In this document: positions 49,898-62,184 of the stretch, in pieces | How positions within the stretch are numbered: the first letter of the stretch is position 1 | How the letters are laid out: each line of letters begins with the position of its first letter | Assembly (NCBI GenBank): GCA_024220505.1 | Contig: JAKZZE010000005.1 | Coordinates: forward strand, 248,001 to 312,000 | DNA: 64,000 nucleotides | From: Rhizopus arrhizus | Lineage: Eukaryota; Mucoromycota; Mucoromycetes; Mucorales; Rhizopodaceae | Direction of reading: 5' to 3' | Position numbers and translations under genes: made by a program | Notes under the pieces: generated by a model | What the model saw: only the letters and a program-made list of their open reading frames with translations | What the model was told of the DNA's origin: nothing | Database searches by the model: none

Positions 49898-52800
49898 TGA
49901 ATGTTTATTATGAATAAAAAAAAATACAACCAATTTTTTTTTTCCTCAAATATTTTATTTTAATTATGTAAGATGAAGCTATTTGTAATTTATTATATTT
50001 TGAGCTGTTTTCTCGATTTAAAGTATTATAAGAGGAATGAAGGCTTGCTGTCGTCATCTTAGAACAGACATCCTAACTTTGTTATACCCAGCTTTTTCTC
50101 TTTTAATGTATTTTAAAGTGATGGAAAGAAGAAGATATTGTTTGAAAGACAAATGCGTAGAAGCAAGTCTATTGTTAGAGATTGTATATGATTGAAGTTG
50201 TAAAGGCCTAATATAGTGTATAATAATGTGAATTTCAGAATATTGAAATAAAGGATGGAAAATACAACCATACTATTGTTAGTAACTTCCCATTTAAGCG
50301 TCAATATTTTGAAATTGATTATCGCAAGTATCAAACAAAAAAGCTGACTTTATGCATGGCTGTTCCAAGATGATATTTTTCATAAAATATAATACAGTTT
50401 TATGCTATTTTTACGTATAATTCTATCTTTTTCTTTTACACTTTTTTTTTTATAACATTCCTTCTATTTACGATAATATACCGTTCCTTATAACCAATAA
50501 TCTAACACAGTGCGAAACTGATAGTAATAAACATTCTTATTCGAACTAACAATATTGGGAAATCACTCACCTGCATCTTACTGACGATAACAACCGTGCA
50601 TTAGCATTTGAACTATAATTTTGCAGTTTGTTGTGTCTAGTTGATTTTCACTTTGATTTATTACTTATTTGTTAATGACTCATTCGTGTTTCACTCTTGA
50701 ATTCTTCATAGTGGATTGGTCCATTGCAAAGAAAAGAAGAGGATAAAGCCTATGCAGTTTTTCTATTCCAATTTAAAAATGATTTTGTCTTCCCATTCTT
50801 TTGCAAAGAACACAATGTATCAATTGCTGAAATGTACCTGAAAAGAATAGAGAACATATTCAGCTGATCCCTGTCGTCCTCTTCTGCAATACACGAGTCG
50901 AATTTACAGATCCATCAATCTATACTGCCCACATAAATAAAAAATAAAGTTATCTTACATCAATAAGAAAGAAATAATGTTAACGTCAATAAATATCTCT
51001 GAACTACAAGGAACTTGCAATACACAATAAATTGTTTTAATTATATACATATGTATATATATAAAATTAATGAGACCAAATAGTCCAAAGTTGAATAATT
51101 CATTAAAGAAAGATTTCAAGGCTATTGACATTAGCTTAAACAAGACCTGAGATTAGACGACAAAAGATAGTTAAGGTCAATATGATTTGACATGTAAAAA
51201 AACTCTTTAAACTGAAATTTTGCTGTTCAGGAAGGTTATTAATTATCAGGACCTATTCTTATTCAAGCTCATTTGGAAACATTTAATCCAGAACAATAAG
51301 GCTGCATCCCATTGACATGTCAAATATGACTCACGACTTTTAGTGATCAATAAAAACAAAAAATAATTTTCAAATTGTCCTCTTTTCATTTGCGTTTAAT
51401 GAGCCCACCGATGCTCTTTATGCTAATCCTTTGTACATTACAGATTTCAATGAGGAAAGTGTTCGATATAACTTCGAATTGCATGAATATGTTTGATAAA
51501 AAAAAACTAAACATTTTACAAGCTGGTGCTGTTGGCAGAAACCAGATTTCATTTTAGTTGAAACAACAGGCAAGAGATTGAAAAGCAAGGATAAGAAAAA
51601 GTAGTTTTCGTTTGCTAAGTATGTTTGACAGCAAACTTTACATTAATGTTGAAATTCTGTGCAAGTAAGGATTCCTATAGCATTTACCTTGGATCATATC
51701 GCAGATAATAACGTTCATATTTTACTAGTACATCAGACACAAATCAAAATTTTAAAAAAAGAGTTTTCCATCACAAGTATGCAATCCTCCTAAAATTCTT
51801 CTCAAAGAATCTTAGATGACCTTTGATCAAATTGCATACATCTCATAACACTTGACAATGCTGATTTTTCGAAAAAGTATCAAAATTCTCTTTTCTTTAA
51901 ATTTATCAGCGTTTTTTGTAGCATAGTGTTGCATTAACGAAGGCGTCACCTCAGATTTGGCTTTAGAACATGTTATAAACTTGTCAATACTGACAGTGGA
52001 AGCGGAACAGCTGCTTAGTTTACCTTCACACTACTGTACATAACCTAGCCTGCGATTACGACATTGTTTACTATATTTGCCTGACTCTGTTTTCTTTACT
52101 CGTCGATTTGGTGTATAGCGGTGTACCTTCTTATTTCTGCCAGTGCATACAAAAAAGCAACCCCAGAGTCTGTGAAAATACATCCATCAGCAATAGTCTT
52201 GATCTCTTCTCGCGAGATATTTCTGATGTACCTTGTTTATTCATGTAGGCTATCTACTATAGATTTATCCACATCACCTCTGATGGTTTCTTTCTTTCAT
52301 TTGATCACAGAAGCACCTATTCCGTCTGTTAAATTTTATGATTTAAATAAATCAGAGAATTGGTACCTGCTAGCATAATATCGGAGGATGGGCTTATTTT
52401 GAAGGATAGTTTGAATATAGTAATCTATCATTTATTAATTTATATTAAAAAAACCTTCAAACTAGTAATCAATAATAGACTCTACTATTTTCAAAATAAG
52501 TATGTGATTGAGAATATTATTCGCTTGCTGAAATTTTGAGAAAACGTATAATCTATTTGATACATGGTCTTTGTGTTGTGAATTTATATTACATCATACC
52601 ACTCAAATCAAGCATGTGTCTCAGGTTTAACTGTAAAAATTTAATAATACATATCTTATTTTGGATACACAAACGTTTAAATCCTTTTCATGAAATGCCT
52701 CTTTTAATAAGCCAACTTAAAATCTTAGAAATAATTTACTAATAGTCTCTTTTTAGCTTAAAATTTGCATACAACCTTCGACAATTCTGGTTATAAATCT

Positions 52801-53675
52801 CAGGAACATGACCAAAGAACAATTGACTGAAAGAAGTAGCAAGACAAGCACAAACGGATCGGTAACTATATACTATCATTCTTGTTACTTTTTAAAAGGC
52901 AAAAAAAAAGGGAAGGCTTAAGAGACAAATCCTTGGTCAAGGAAATTTGGACTGAATACTGACTTCATATTCCAAGAATACTAGGCTACTATTAAAGTGC
53001 TGATGATTCAAATAGAAAGCTCCCCCCCCCCTGCATAAAAATGAAATAGTAAACTTTTACACAAAAAAAAAGAAAAAGGAAATAGTATAGTTTCCGTTGC
53101 ACTGAACATGGGAAAGTATTCATCTTGTCTCATTTTAGATTTCTTCTTTTTTTTTTTTAAAAAAAAATGAATTGGAAGTGTAAAAGTATTTTTTCTATTA
53201 GTCTATTTACTTTTAATTAACCTTGAGTCTGATTTTACACTTAAAACAAATCTTTGAGTTTGGAAGTACTTTTACACAAAGGGCACATTAGGGATAAAAA
53301 AAAACAAGGCGTGTTTTTTTATATGAGAGAATCACCTGAGCAAACTATAATAAATTTGACTTGAATTAAACTTGTAATAAACAAGACTTTCCCCACACTT
53401 ATACTATTGCTCAAACAGAAATAGATACACATATTCATTATACTACTCTTCATCATTATTCGCAAGTTATAAAAGAAAGGTATGACTATGGGTGCTTTAT
53501 GCTATAAATAAAAGGAAGCGAATTGGATGGGAAAGTTTAAAGGGGAAAATGGGAATTCATGCAACAAAGTTCATTCATTTTTATTTAGTAGGTGGTGTGA
53601 TTAAATCCAACAAGTATAAAATAAGTATGTCTAAACTTTATCCCCTTTTTTTTTTATTTCTCTTTAACAATCACT
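49898..53675. other. 3.8 kb without a recognisable gene
   Basis: Very AT-rich. The minus strand around 52330-52100 reads REEIKTIADGCIFTDSGVAF, then LYALAEIRRYT, with one upstream stop; this looks like a coding remnant but matches nothing I know. Runs of A/T and a C10 run near 53022 occur. No intact gene or repeat identified. Confidence 0.45.
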
Positions 53676-54089
53676 ATGGACTCCCAATTTCCTGTAGAAG
53701 AAGATTTAAATAATACTGTAGACTCTTACTCTGTTACTATTAATGGCTTCATCTTTTGTACGCGTCATGGCCTAGAAGTATGCTCTAAATGTCCTACAGA
53801 TAATCGATCAGCGAATAATATGATGGTGGAAGATATGCTTCATGACAAGCTATCGGAAGAAGAATACACAACCAAATGGAAAGGTGATGAACGAGAACCT
53901 TTTTCAGTTGCCCACAAGTGGACTCGGGTCGCTAAAGGTAAACCGGGTTGTATGGCGCACAAGACGGTGGCGTGTGATGAATGTTTTAATTGGGGTGAGC
54001 AACTCTACCGTGGTATTCACGGTGGTCGTAAACCGAGAGTGTCTCGTCTTCAGCGCAAGAGTCGTGATCACACCGACAAACTGTCATAA
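53676..54089 (+). CDS. Small Cys-rich conserved-looking protein, unknown
   Basis: A single exon of 137 codons, ATG at 53676. Cys/His residues are spaced like two zinc-binding clusters: FCTRHGLEVCSKCPTDNR near residue 28 and CMAHKTVACDECFNWGEQ near residue 99. Each is a C-x2-H (or C-x2-HK) followed by C-x2-C pair, so the two halves resemble each other. An acidic helix (NMMVEDMLHDKLSEEEYTTK) lies between, and the C-terminus is very basic (GGRKPRVSRLQRKSRDH). The regular Cys pattern argues that it is a real metal-binding protein, possibly nucleic-acid associated. No family name recognised. Confidence 0.75.
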   Translation: MDSQFPVEEDLNNTVDSYSVTINGFIFCTRHGLEVCSKCPTDNRSANNMMVEDMLHDKLSEEEYTTKWKGDEREPFSVAHKWTRVAKGKPGCMAHKTVACDECFNWGEQLYRGIHGGRKPRVSRLQRKSRDHTDKLS

Positions 54090-54308
54090 CTGCTTCTCTC
54101 CTTTTTAAAATAAAAAAGAAGAGACCCTCACATTTTGTACGATTTTCATTCATTCTGTTTTCACTATAGACTTTATACACTACCAGCTTTTTGGTTGCAA
54201 AGTAGGATTGAACCTCAGATGCCTTTTTCATTTGCTGAAAAAAAAATACAAGGATATGTTGCGCATAAATTAATACTCGCAACTTTTTTTTCTTCTTCTT
54301 GATCGGTA

Positions 54309-55026
54309 ATGATTTTTCAGTTGATTTATTTTATTATCAAGTTTATCTTTCTTCAGTTTTATCCATGTTTTATTTCTTTTAAAGCGATTAAATTGAATCA
54401 ACAAGAAGACTTTGTTGCATTATTAACATTTTGGATAGTTTCTATTTTATTTTTATCAGTTGAATATTTTACTGATATTTTCTTATTTTGGTACTAAAGA
54501 AAATAATGAATTATTATTAAGCTTATACTGTTTATCTTTAGGATACCATTTTATACAGAAATAAAACTTTTGATTTTATTATGGCTTATTCTACCACAAA
54601 CACAGGTAAACAAAAAGGGTATATTGAGCATGACATTGACTACAGAGATAGGGTGTCTTTATATTTTACCAGCGATATTTAAATCCATTTTTCAATCAAC
54701 ATGAAAAAACAATAGAGCAAACACTGATCAGTGTACAAAATAGTCTTAAAACAATGGTTTTATCTTGGTTTAAGAGAGTTATTCCTTCTAGCATGATTAC
54801 AAATGTAAAGCAAAGATATATATGTATATAACTTACCTTTAACTCTGAATTGTAGGAGGAAATTAAAGAAGAAAGGACTATATTAAATCCATATAGTTTA
54901 TTTTCTTATAGTATGAAGGCTGAAGGAAAAAGTTCATCAACAGCCACGAGTGATAGTGACAATGGCGATAATACTTGGTCAACTTATTTTTCAAGTTGGA
55001 TATGGAAGAATAGCAAAATTGAATGA
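54309..55026 (+). CDS. Yop1/REEP (TB2/DP1/HVA22) family ER-shaping protein
   Basis: Four exons (54309-54490, 54542-54605, 54673-54804, 54856-55026) give 182 aa. Two paired hydrophobic hairpins are visible: FIIKFIFLQFYPCFISFKAI, then FVALLTFWIVSILFLSVEYF..DIFLFWIPFY, then EIKLLILLWLILPQTQ. RYLNPFFNQHEKTIE follows, and then a polar, Ser-rich tail. The order (hairpin, YPxFxSxKAI, WIPFYTEIK, PQTQ, YLxPF..HE) matches the TB2/DP1/HVA22 family, whose members bend ER membranes. Whether it is the Yop1 orthologue or a REEP1-4-like paralogue is open. The short N-terminus before the first hairpin favours the REEP1-4 side. Confidence 0.88.
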
Positions 55027-55356
55027 AGTTTTCTTTATATAAAAACCATCCATTTTTCTCGCTATAAAAAAAAGGAAAGCTTAGTTAGATTAGTCAAATG
55101 TATAGAACTTTTTTTTTGTTTTGACAATAGTTCAATAAATCAAAATGTAGCAAATTGTCAATAGAAGTTTTTGAATTACACAAGAGTGACACGACTAATT
55201 ATGCATATAAAAATGTCTTTTTATAAGAATAATGAAATTTTGATGGTAAAAGATGTTTTCTTATTCAAATGATAGAAAGCCTCTTGAGTTGAATGGATGA
55301 TTAAAAGATATATTTTTATTATACTAGAATGTAGTTTGTTGTATTGTACATCTTAA
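55027..55356. other. Convergent intergenic spacer
   Basis: AT-rich spacer between the Yop1-like and SOD genes; nothing seen. Confidence 0.5.
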
Positions 55357-56035
55357 TTAAGCAATGGTAGAGGAGTCTAAAAGAAAATACGAATTAAGCT
55401 AATATGGTCAAATAAAGGAAACAACTTACATCCAATAACACCACATCCAACACGTTCACCAGAATTACCAGTTGTATTGGATAAAGGAGTACCACCAAGC
55501 CCATAATCATCTTCACCAGAATGAACAACGACAGCTCGACTGCATAAATGAATGGTTATCACATATGGACACCCTTTTCTTTTTCTAGCTTACCCAATAA
55601 TAGAAGTATATTCACTCAGTTTGACAAGGTCGCTTGTAAGATCCAAGATAGCAAAGCCTGTAGCGGATTCGGAAATAATGTTACCAAAATCACCTACATG
55701 TCTAACCTTAGCGTCTGGTCCACCATGTGTCTTGTTGAATGGATTATAATGGGCTCCAGTGGACATGCAACCTAAAGAGAGATCAGAATATTGACTCATC
55801 TTGCGTGTGTTGTTTTACCTTGGGAAAGATCACCAAATTGATGAATGTGAATACCATGACTACCTAGTGCTAATCCAGTAATGTTGATGTGAATTTTAGT
55901 AGGACTATCATAATTAGCTTGAGAAAAGTGAGCTAAACCGGTAACAGGTGGATTATTAATATAAGCAATAGCCGTAATGGGCTCAGCGAAAACACAAGAA
56001 ATAACAAGAGAAGCAAGAATAATAAAGAAGAGCAT
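55357..56035 (-). CDS. Secreted Cu/Zn superoxide dismutase
   Basis: Four exons (56035-55819, 55771-55594, 55539-55430, 55376-55357) give 174 aa. The ATG at 56033-56035 is chosen because it opens a signal peptide (MLFFIILASLVISCVFA, then EPITAIAY); a longer in-frame start adds 15 residues. Metal ligands are visible: GSHGIHIHQFGDLSQG (two Cu His), GAHYNPFNKTHGGPDAKVRH with VGDFGN (bridging His, Zn His and Asp), and RAVVVHSGEDDYGLGG (last Cu His). GERVGCGVIG keeps the second disulphide Cys; its partner is in GCMSTGAH. The enzyme converts superoxide to peroxide and oxygen, here probably outside the cell or in the secretory path. Confidence 0.94.
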
Positions 56036-56255
56036 ATTTCTTTTTAAAAAATTTGATAAATAATGAAAAATATAAAACAATAGTTTTTATATCTTTTCTT
56101 TTCATCATCTAGGGTACACAAAAAGCGGAGGAAGGTGGCTGGATGATCTTCAGAATCCTGCGCAGATATGTATCACCATCAAATGATTATCAGGCTTTAA
56201 AATGTAGAATCTAGTCTTAAAAAAAAGCTTTATTATAAATGATAATTCAAGCAGA

Positions 56256-57697
56256 TCACATATCACACCAGTTTCTCACAGGTAAACACGATAAATATTT
56301 ACAGTTTGGACAAATCTAAAAATAGAGTCAACAATCAGTTTTTTTTTTTTTTTTTTTTTTTTTTATAAAAGCCCTTTTCATTGTATAGCTTACCTTGCTC
56401 GGATCATTCACAGAATAAAACTCACGAATAGAAATTGCAAATAAGATAACCAAAGCTACCAAAGCCACAATGCGTAAAATCCATGTAACAATTTTTACTC
56501 CTGTTGTTGCCATGGGGCGCATCGGTGCAACAAGCATTCCCATGAGAATACCTACTGCAAATCCACCTAATCACAACACATATTAGTTTTTTCTTTTTCT
56601 TTTTTTTTTGGGGATTTTTATTACCGATGTGAGCAAAATTATCCAAACCGGGCAATAAGCCCAATACTAAACTAATGATGGTTGATACCAAAAGGCTCAT
56701 CAAATCACGTACAGGATGAGGTAATACTTTCCAATTAACCAAGACATCAATAAACATGTATCCAATCAAACCAAATAAGGCACCTGAACAACCAGTTGAC
56801 GCACTCAAATTTTGTGAAAGCATTGCCGATAGTACAAATCCATAGATACCCGATGCCATATAGAGTACTACATATCTAGGTGTACCTAAGGCTCTTTCAA
56901 GGTCCACACCTAACCGTAAATGGGTCAACATGTTCATCAAAAAGTGAACAATACCAGCATGCATAAAGATGGGTAAAATCAATCGAAAGCTTTGATGAGG
57001 TGTGCCATCTGGAAATCCTCCGTATCCACAGAGTTGTTCCAATGTACAGGTATCAGTAGTAGATTGATAACAATCAGATATAAGTGTTGAGGTAGGGAAA
57101 CTTGGTACAGGTCTAATACATGGTGTAAATCTTGCTCCGGCATTAACCAAAACCTACAAAAAAAATTGTTTAGTGGGTTTATCATTAAATCTCTTTTTCC
57201 TTCATTACTTGAAAACTAGGACCAATCATGACATTAAATGGATTTGTTTCAATCACTTCACCTGTCAATTGATGCATCTTGATAAATTCATAAATAAGCA
57301 TACCAGCCATACCAATAGCAGAGATATAACTAAAAATTGGTGTATTGATAGGGCCAATTAAAAGTCGAAGTAAAGGGTGTCTATCGTATCCATAAGGAAC
57401 CATCACTTGTTGCTGTTGTGGTGTCAATAATGGATAGTGTTGTCCACCCGGAGGTGGAGGAGGCCCTCCATGATAATAGGGTTGTCCTGAATAATAAGGT
57501 TGTCCAGAATAATAGGGTTGCCCTGGTGGTGGAGTATAATAGTTGGCCTGTGGAATATCTCGATTTTGTGGTTCTGGGGTAGCTATTGGTACAGTGTCAG
57601 TTGAGTTCAACTTTTGAAAACCGCTGCGTTGCTGCATCTCATGAGCATCCAAGACATGTGTTGAATGATCAGGAACAGGTGGTGGTGATTGCGACAT
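56256..57697 (-). CDS. Rhomboid intramembrane serine protease
   Basis: Four exons (57697-57209, 57153-56625, 56566-56394, 56315-56256) give 416 aa. The N-terminus is cytosolic and Pro/Gln/Tyr-rich, with a QPYYSG unit in three near-tandem copies (SGQPYYSGQPYYHGGPPPPP). Several membrane segments follow. The catalytic Ser lies in STGCSGALFGLIGYMF and the catalytic His in LDNFAHIGGFAVGILMG. HAGIVHFLMNMLTHL supplies the usual HxxxN helix, with GTPRYVVLYMASGIYG after it. Active residues are intact, so it should be a working protease. The last exon encodes a short Cys-rich tail (CPNCKYLSC). A 23-A run lies inside the last intron. Confidence 0.93.
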
Positions 57698-58123
57698 TAA
57701 ATTTTCTTTTTTGATGACTTTTTTTTTTTAAAAAAAAAATATATATATTAGATAGTGTAAATATTTAAAAAATAGTTACAAAAAATATAACTATTATAAT
57801 AAAAAAAGGAGGGAAAAGCCCAAGAAGACTATTTTTGGATCAGAAACTAATTTGAATCCAAGTCACATGTGCCAAGTACTATTAAATTCTGGATTTTATT
57901 ACTTTTTTGTATTTTTTTTAAAATTTTATGGCAATGAGCATGTGGCAACGAAGTGTGCAATGTTGCCCGAGCCAGTTATGAATGTAAGAGAATAAAAAAC
58001 CTTCTTAGGGGACAAGAAGGGAAAAAAGAAATATGAATAAATATAAGAGAAGGAAGAAAGAAAAAGTAAATAGAAACAAAAGTTTAATACAAACCAGATC
58101 AAGTACCAGAGAGACTCACACTA
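57698..58123. other. Intergenic, no gene recognised
   Basis: AT-rich region upstream of the rhomboid gene, including an A/T palindrome-like run at 57720-57750. Confidence 0.5.
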
Positions 58124-58505
58124 TTACTTGGATAACCAATTCAATAGCTTGACACCAGGATCAACAGGAGGAGGAGGGCATTCATCATGAAAATAATAAT
58201 TCAGTTCATGCAAAATCGTACATAGGATAGGCCATAGAGTAAACCAGCTATGAGAATCAGTAGGACGAGGTTTATGTAATGGTAGCAAATTAAGAAGGAA
58301 AGAGATTGGATCTTCAATTGAGCGAGGCAAGTACAGATGATGATGAACATGTAGACAGTCAAAAGCATGTCGACGACTCCAGTTATGATAAGGATGGAAG
58401 ATGCATTCTTTAGGTTTACCACCTGGTAGCCAACCAAGACGCCAGCGAAGAACACGTTCTTTTCTTTCAATCGATTTTGATTTCAGACAGTTTCTTTCTG
58501 TTTTT
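58124..58505 (-). mobile_element. LINE C-terminal fragment, family B, second copy
   Basis: The minus-strand frame reads ERVLRWRLGWLPGGKPKECI, NWSRRHAFDCLHVHHHLYLP, IEDPISFLLNLLPLHKPRPT, LWPILCTILHELNY and a stop at 58124. It is a 5'-truncated LINE end related to 24487-24850. The reading frame is intact over the whole fragment, so it is probably younger than that copy. Confidence 0.8.
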
Positions 58506-59650
58506 GGATAGTCGCAGACTATATCCTAATTAAATTTAGACATACATTGTTTGCATGCATTCAAGTTTTTGATTTTTGTGGGTGGAAACCATAAACTAAA
58601 AGAGAAAAAGCTGACAGATTTTTCTGTACCTTTTATGACTGCTTCTTCAACCGTATCACATACAGAGTAATTTAATTCAGGCTAGTAACGTCATAGAGAG
58701 TAATTACCTGTGATTGGCTGAAGCTAGTTGGAATTAAAAGGGTAAAAATAAGTGGAATTTTTATGTGAGTGAAGATAGTTTAAATGTTTATGTTATTATT
58801 ACTGGAATTTTTGAAGATAAAGGAAGGTCATATTGCTAAATTTGACTTCTCTTAGATATTCTAGAACGAGGAGTAGATAGTAACCAATCAGAAAAAGTGA
58901 CAATCATAGCTCACCGACTGGTGACGACATGCCTTAAGGATTTTAGGAATTTTTTCTTTTCTTTTTGTTTTTCTTTTTTCTTTTTTCTTTACACAGGAAT
59001 AAGCCTGTCCACAGTGCGCTATCTTACGGGACGTGCCCGGGCGAGGCCTACACCTGTAGTGTGAGCTTGGTAATGTAGTCTTGAAGTTATCTTGCAAAAG
59101 TGGGTTGGCAGGGGCTCTTCATCGGTTCATTGCTTCGGCAGGGATTAGTTGATTAGTCCAGTGCATGAGTTTAAGTGGCCTACTACAGCTGCTTTTACAA
59201 TACATGGAACGGTGAACACCACTCAACATCTTTTTGTTGGTTAGAGATCAGGGGGGTTGCTTTTTGGAGTCAGATAAACCTCCACCTTCTCGCGGTTGAC
59301 TCTGTTAATCAAAGTAATTAAGGAATGCTTTGAGAACTAAGAGAAGTTTTAAGGCCTATATTAATTTTTTCTGCAAATAAAATATTGCGTTTAACCCCTC
59401 TTATTTTCTACATAACTCTTTATTCATCTCAAATTAATTCAAAATCGTCTCACTAAAAAATTTATCCGTCCCAGCAGAAAAAAAGTACGTCTAAATATTT
59501 ATTCAAAACCCAGTAAGCACAGGCAATTGGGCTCTACTGGATTTTGCTGGTGAATTTGCGTTGGATGGAGTACGCTGTGCTAAAAATGAATTTGCGTTAA
59601 TTTGGTAATAGTGTTTACACCAAGAAATTGAGATTGCAATGAATGACGTT
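58506..59650. other. Intergenic with a GC-richer patch
   Basis: 59000-59290 is clearly less AT-rich (for example ACGGGACGTGCCCGGGCGAG) than its surroundings and has no open frame; its origin is unknown. Nothing else recognised. Confidence 0.4.
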
Positions 59651-59663
59651 GATGTGTGTATGA

Positions 59664-61032
59664 TTGACAGCAAATTCATGTCAAATGACGATGTTAATTC
59701 TTTGTCTGTTGTTTTGCATGAAGGAGTATCTGAACGAAATTGATGGAAATGAACTCTTTCTTGATCTCTTTAGTTTGAGCAAGGAATGGCAGGAGAAAAT
59801 AATGCGATTAGGCAATGAATACCTATTCTGCGTACGTAACCTGATGGATGTTGACCCATCTGAGGAGGAAGAAGAAGAATATACATTTGGAGATGCTCTT
59901 CTCTTCGCAGAATCAATGTTACGTAAGAAAAAGTACGAGTATCCAATAACTAAAATGCGAGGCTCTTACATGAATTATACTCCTGAACAAATCGAAAGGC
60001 TTTTTGATTTAGCTATTAAAGAAAATTACACAGCTAAGGATACGGCATTATTGATTGGAATAAACGTTCGTACAGCTCAAAACTATGTTAAACATATAAC
60101 AATGATGTAGAGAAACGTCTTCCAGGCATATATAATAAACTTCGCTGAAGGTCCCGTAGTAAACTAACTGACGAATATTTAAAGTTTCTTTTAGAATATA
60201 TTGAAAACACTCGATGAGCTAAAAATTAGATTTTGTAATGACTTTGCAGAATTGAAAGTCTCGATTTCAGCAATACATAGGCATTTGGTAAACAATTGTC
60301 ATTTTATCTTGAAAAGGCTTGAAAAGATAACAGCAGTAAGAAATTCTGATAGTGTAATAGCTTTGCGCAAAGCCATTATTGAGCAGTTCCAGAGTATGGA
60401 AGACTTAGATGTCGTTAAAAATTGTGTTTTCATTGATGAAGCTGATTTTAATTTGCATATCCAGAGAAACTTTAGTCGTTCATTTCAAGGCAAACCTACA
60501 AAGGGTACAATACCAACAAGAAAAAGTGTCACATTCACAATTTTAGGTGCAATATCTCAAGCTGGTATCATAGACATATCAGTTAAAAAACCAGAAGCAG
60601 TCTCAGCGAAAAAGAGAAAGACTGATGGCAAGGAAATAAAGGTTGATAGTAAATTTGGAAACTAGAAACGAGCATTTCTTACCTTACTTATCCAATGCGA
60701 TGAATGTACTGGATAAAAACGGTATGAATGGTTATTATATCGTGATGGATAATGCACCCATTCATAAGCCAAAAGTGATTCAAAAGTTAATTGAAGAGAG
60801 AGGCTATAAATGCTTATATCTACCTTCTTATTCACTGTTTTTAAATCCAATCGAAGAATTTTGGTCAAAAGTGAAAGCTGGTGTTAGAAGAACACCATTA
60901 AAAGCTGACGATCGACTTATGGATTGTATTTGTGAATCGGTTGGCAAAGTAAAACGCGAAGACTGTGAGTGTTGGATTAGACATTCGATATCATTCTTCC
61001 AACGATGTTTAAATGAAGAAAGGAATCTTTAA
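59664..61032 (+). pseudogene. Second Tc1/mariner-type (DDE_3) transposase pseudogene
   Basis: The 5' frame (to 60110) has an acidic start and a helix-turn-helix (YTPEQIERLFDLAIKENYTA, then LLIGINVRTAQNYVK). It breaks near 60107, resumes in another frame at about 60201-60665 with the first catalytic Asp in CVFIDEADFNLHIQ, and shifts again near 60650. The last part, to 61032, holds the second Asp in YIVMDNAPIHKPKVI and the Glu in LFLNPIEEFWSKVKAG. The catalytic residues survive but at least two frameshifts and a few stops disable it. It is clearly a different subfamily from the copy at 16500-17699. Terminal repeats were not found. Confidence 0.85.
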
Positions 61033-62184
61033 AGGTATAATTATTTATCAACTGTAAGATGAATGAATAAAAACAGGTAATTTTTTTCGATAAAATGATA
61101 TCATCTACTGAGTTGTTATGGTCAGGTTTGCGTACCCCGTTGGTTTACAAAAAAAAAGGAAGGGTGTTGAACAGTTTAGACTCACTGTGGCAGAGATGTA
61201 TGATTTGTTAAGAAAATTGAGTCTTCATGGAACACTTAAAGAATGAACGAATACCTTCCACAGTGGAAGATTCTTTGCACAAGTGATTTTATGGGCTTCT
61301 TTGAGACAAAGATTCCAGTTCATCTGCCCGTTTTATTTTTTCGAAAGTCGATGATGAATATTGTGCTCTAAAGATAATCACTGTATAGAAATCAAGCATT
61401 ACTAACGATTAATAGTGTGAGTATATGGAAATGTAGACTTATTAATATGTATGTATATTACCAAAATATACTAGTGAATGAGGAGCAAGTGCTTATATTA
61501 AATTATGTAAAGATCCACATAATAGAATATAGCATTTAGCCATCTGCATAATGCTGTGGTCATTCGCTATCTGCATAGTACATATATTAATATCTGTACT
61601 GTGAAAAGTATATAAACTCTGGACATATATTATTAAATAAAGTCATATAATTTTGGACAAAACAATAAACATTAGGTCGTCTTCTTATCGACTGCGCTCC
61701 ATGTCGAAGCTCATTTGGCTAGAGACTCGGCTGGGAGTTCGATATGTTGGGAGAATCTCAAGGGGCGAATCCGAATCACCCAATTCTACGCATTTTCGCT
61801 TGACAGGCCGATTGAATTCGAATGCGGATGAGAGGACACGCCTGGCAATCGATTTTTCCAATTTTTGCATCAGTTTTTTCATTGTTGGTGCAGACAACGT
61901 CGAGTACATCAGTCAAATAACGTTCGCTTTCCACTTTCTCGTTTGTGCATGGCTTTGCAAGACGATATAGTATGTAGATGGTTGATTGTTCCGGATTGGA
62001 ATGGTCATAGAGTATGGGTGATTGTTCAATTATAAATGTTGACAATGCATACAAAGGTGACCAATTGTTGCTGCCATTATTGGCCAGTATTGTTTTTGTC
62101 AACAGGTAGCAATCCTGAGCCCAGAATCCGCAGGACTTCAGCATGTACATCTATGGATGACGATCCGGGCATTGAAAATCGTCC
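61033..62184. other. Decayed, possibly transposon-derived sequence
   Basis: Minus-strand frames at 61685-61909 (ARRVLSSAFEFNRPVKRKCV) and 61776-62150 (CTNEKVESERYLTDVLDVVC) read like pieces of one broken coding sequence in alternate frames, directly downstream of the repeat at 62185-62750 on the same strand. Family unknown. The motif CATCTGCATA-like recurs twice at 61540-61580. Confidence 0.4.

Noticed and set aside
53986..54282. Minus-strand small gene with an intron opposite the Cys-rich gene
   Set aside because: An acceptor-like site and short frame exist, but most of it is antisense to a supported gene and no upstream exon was found.
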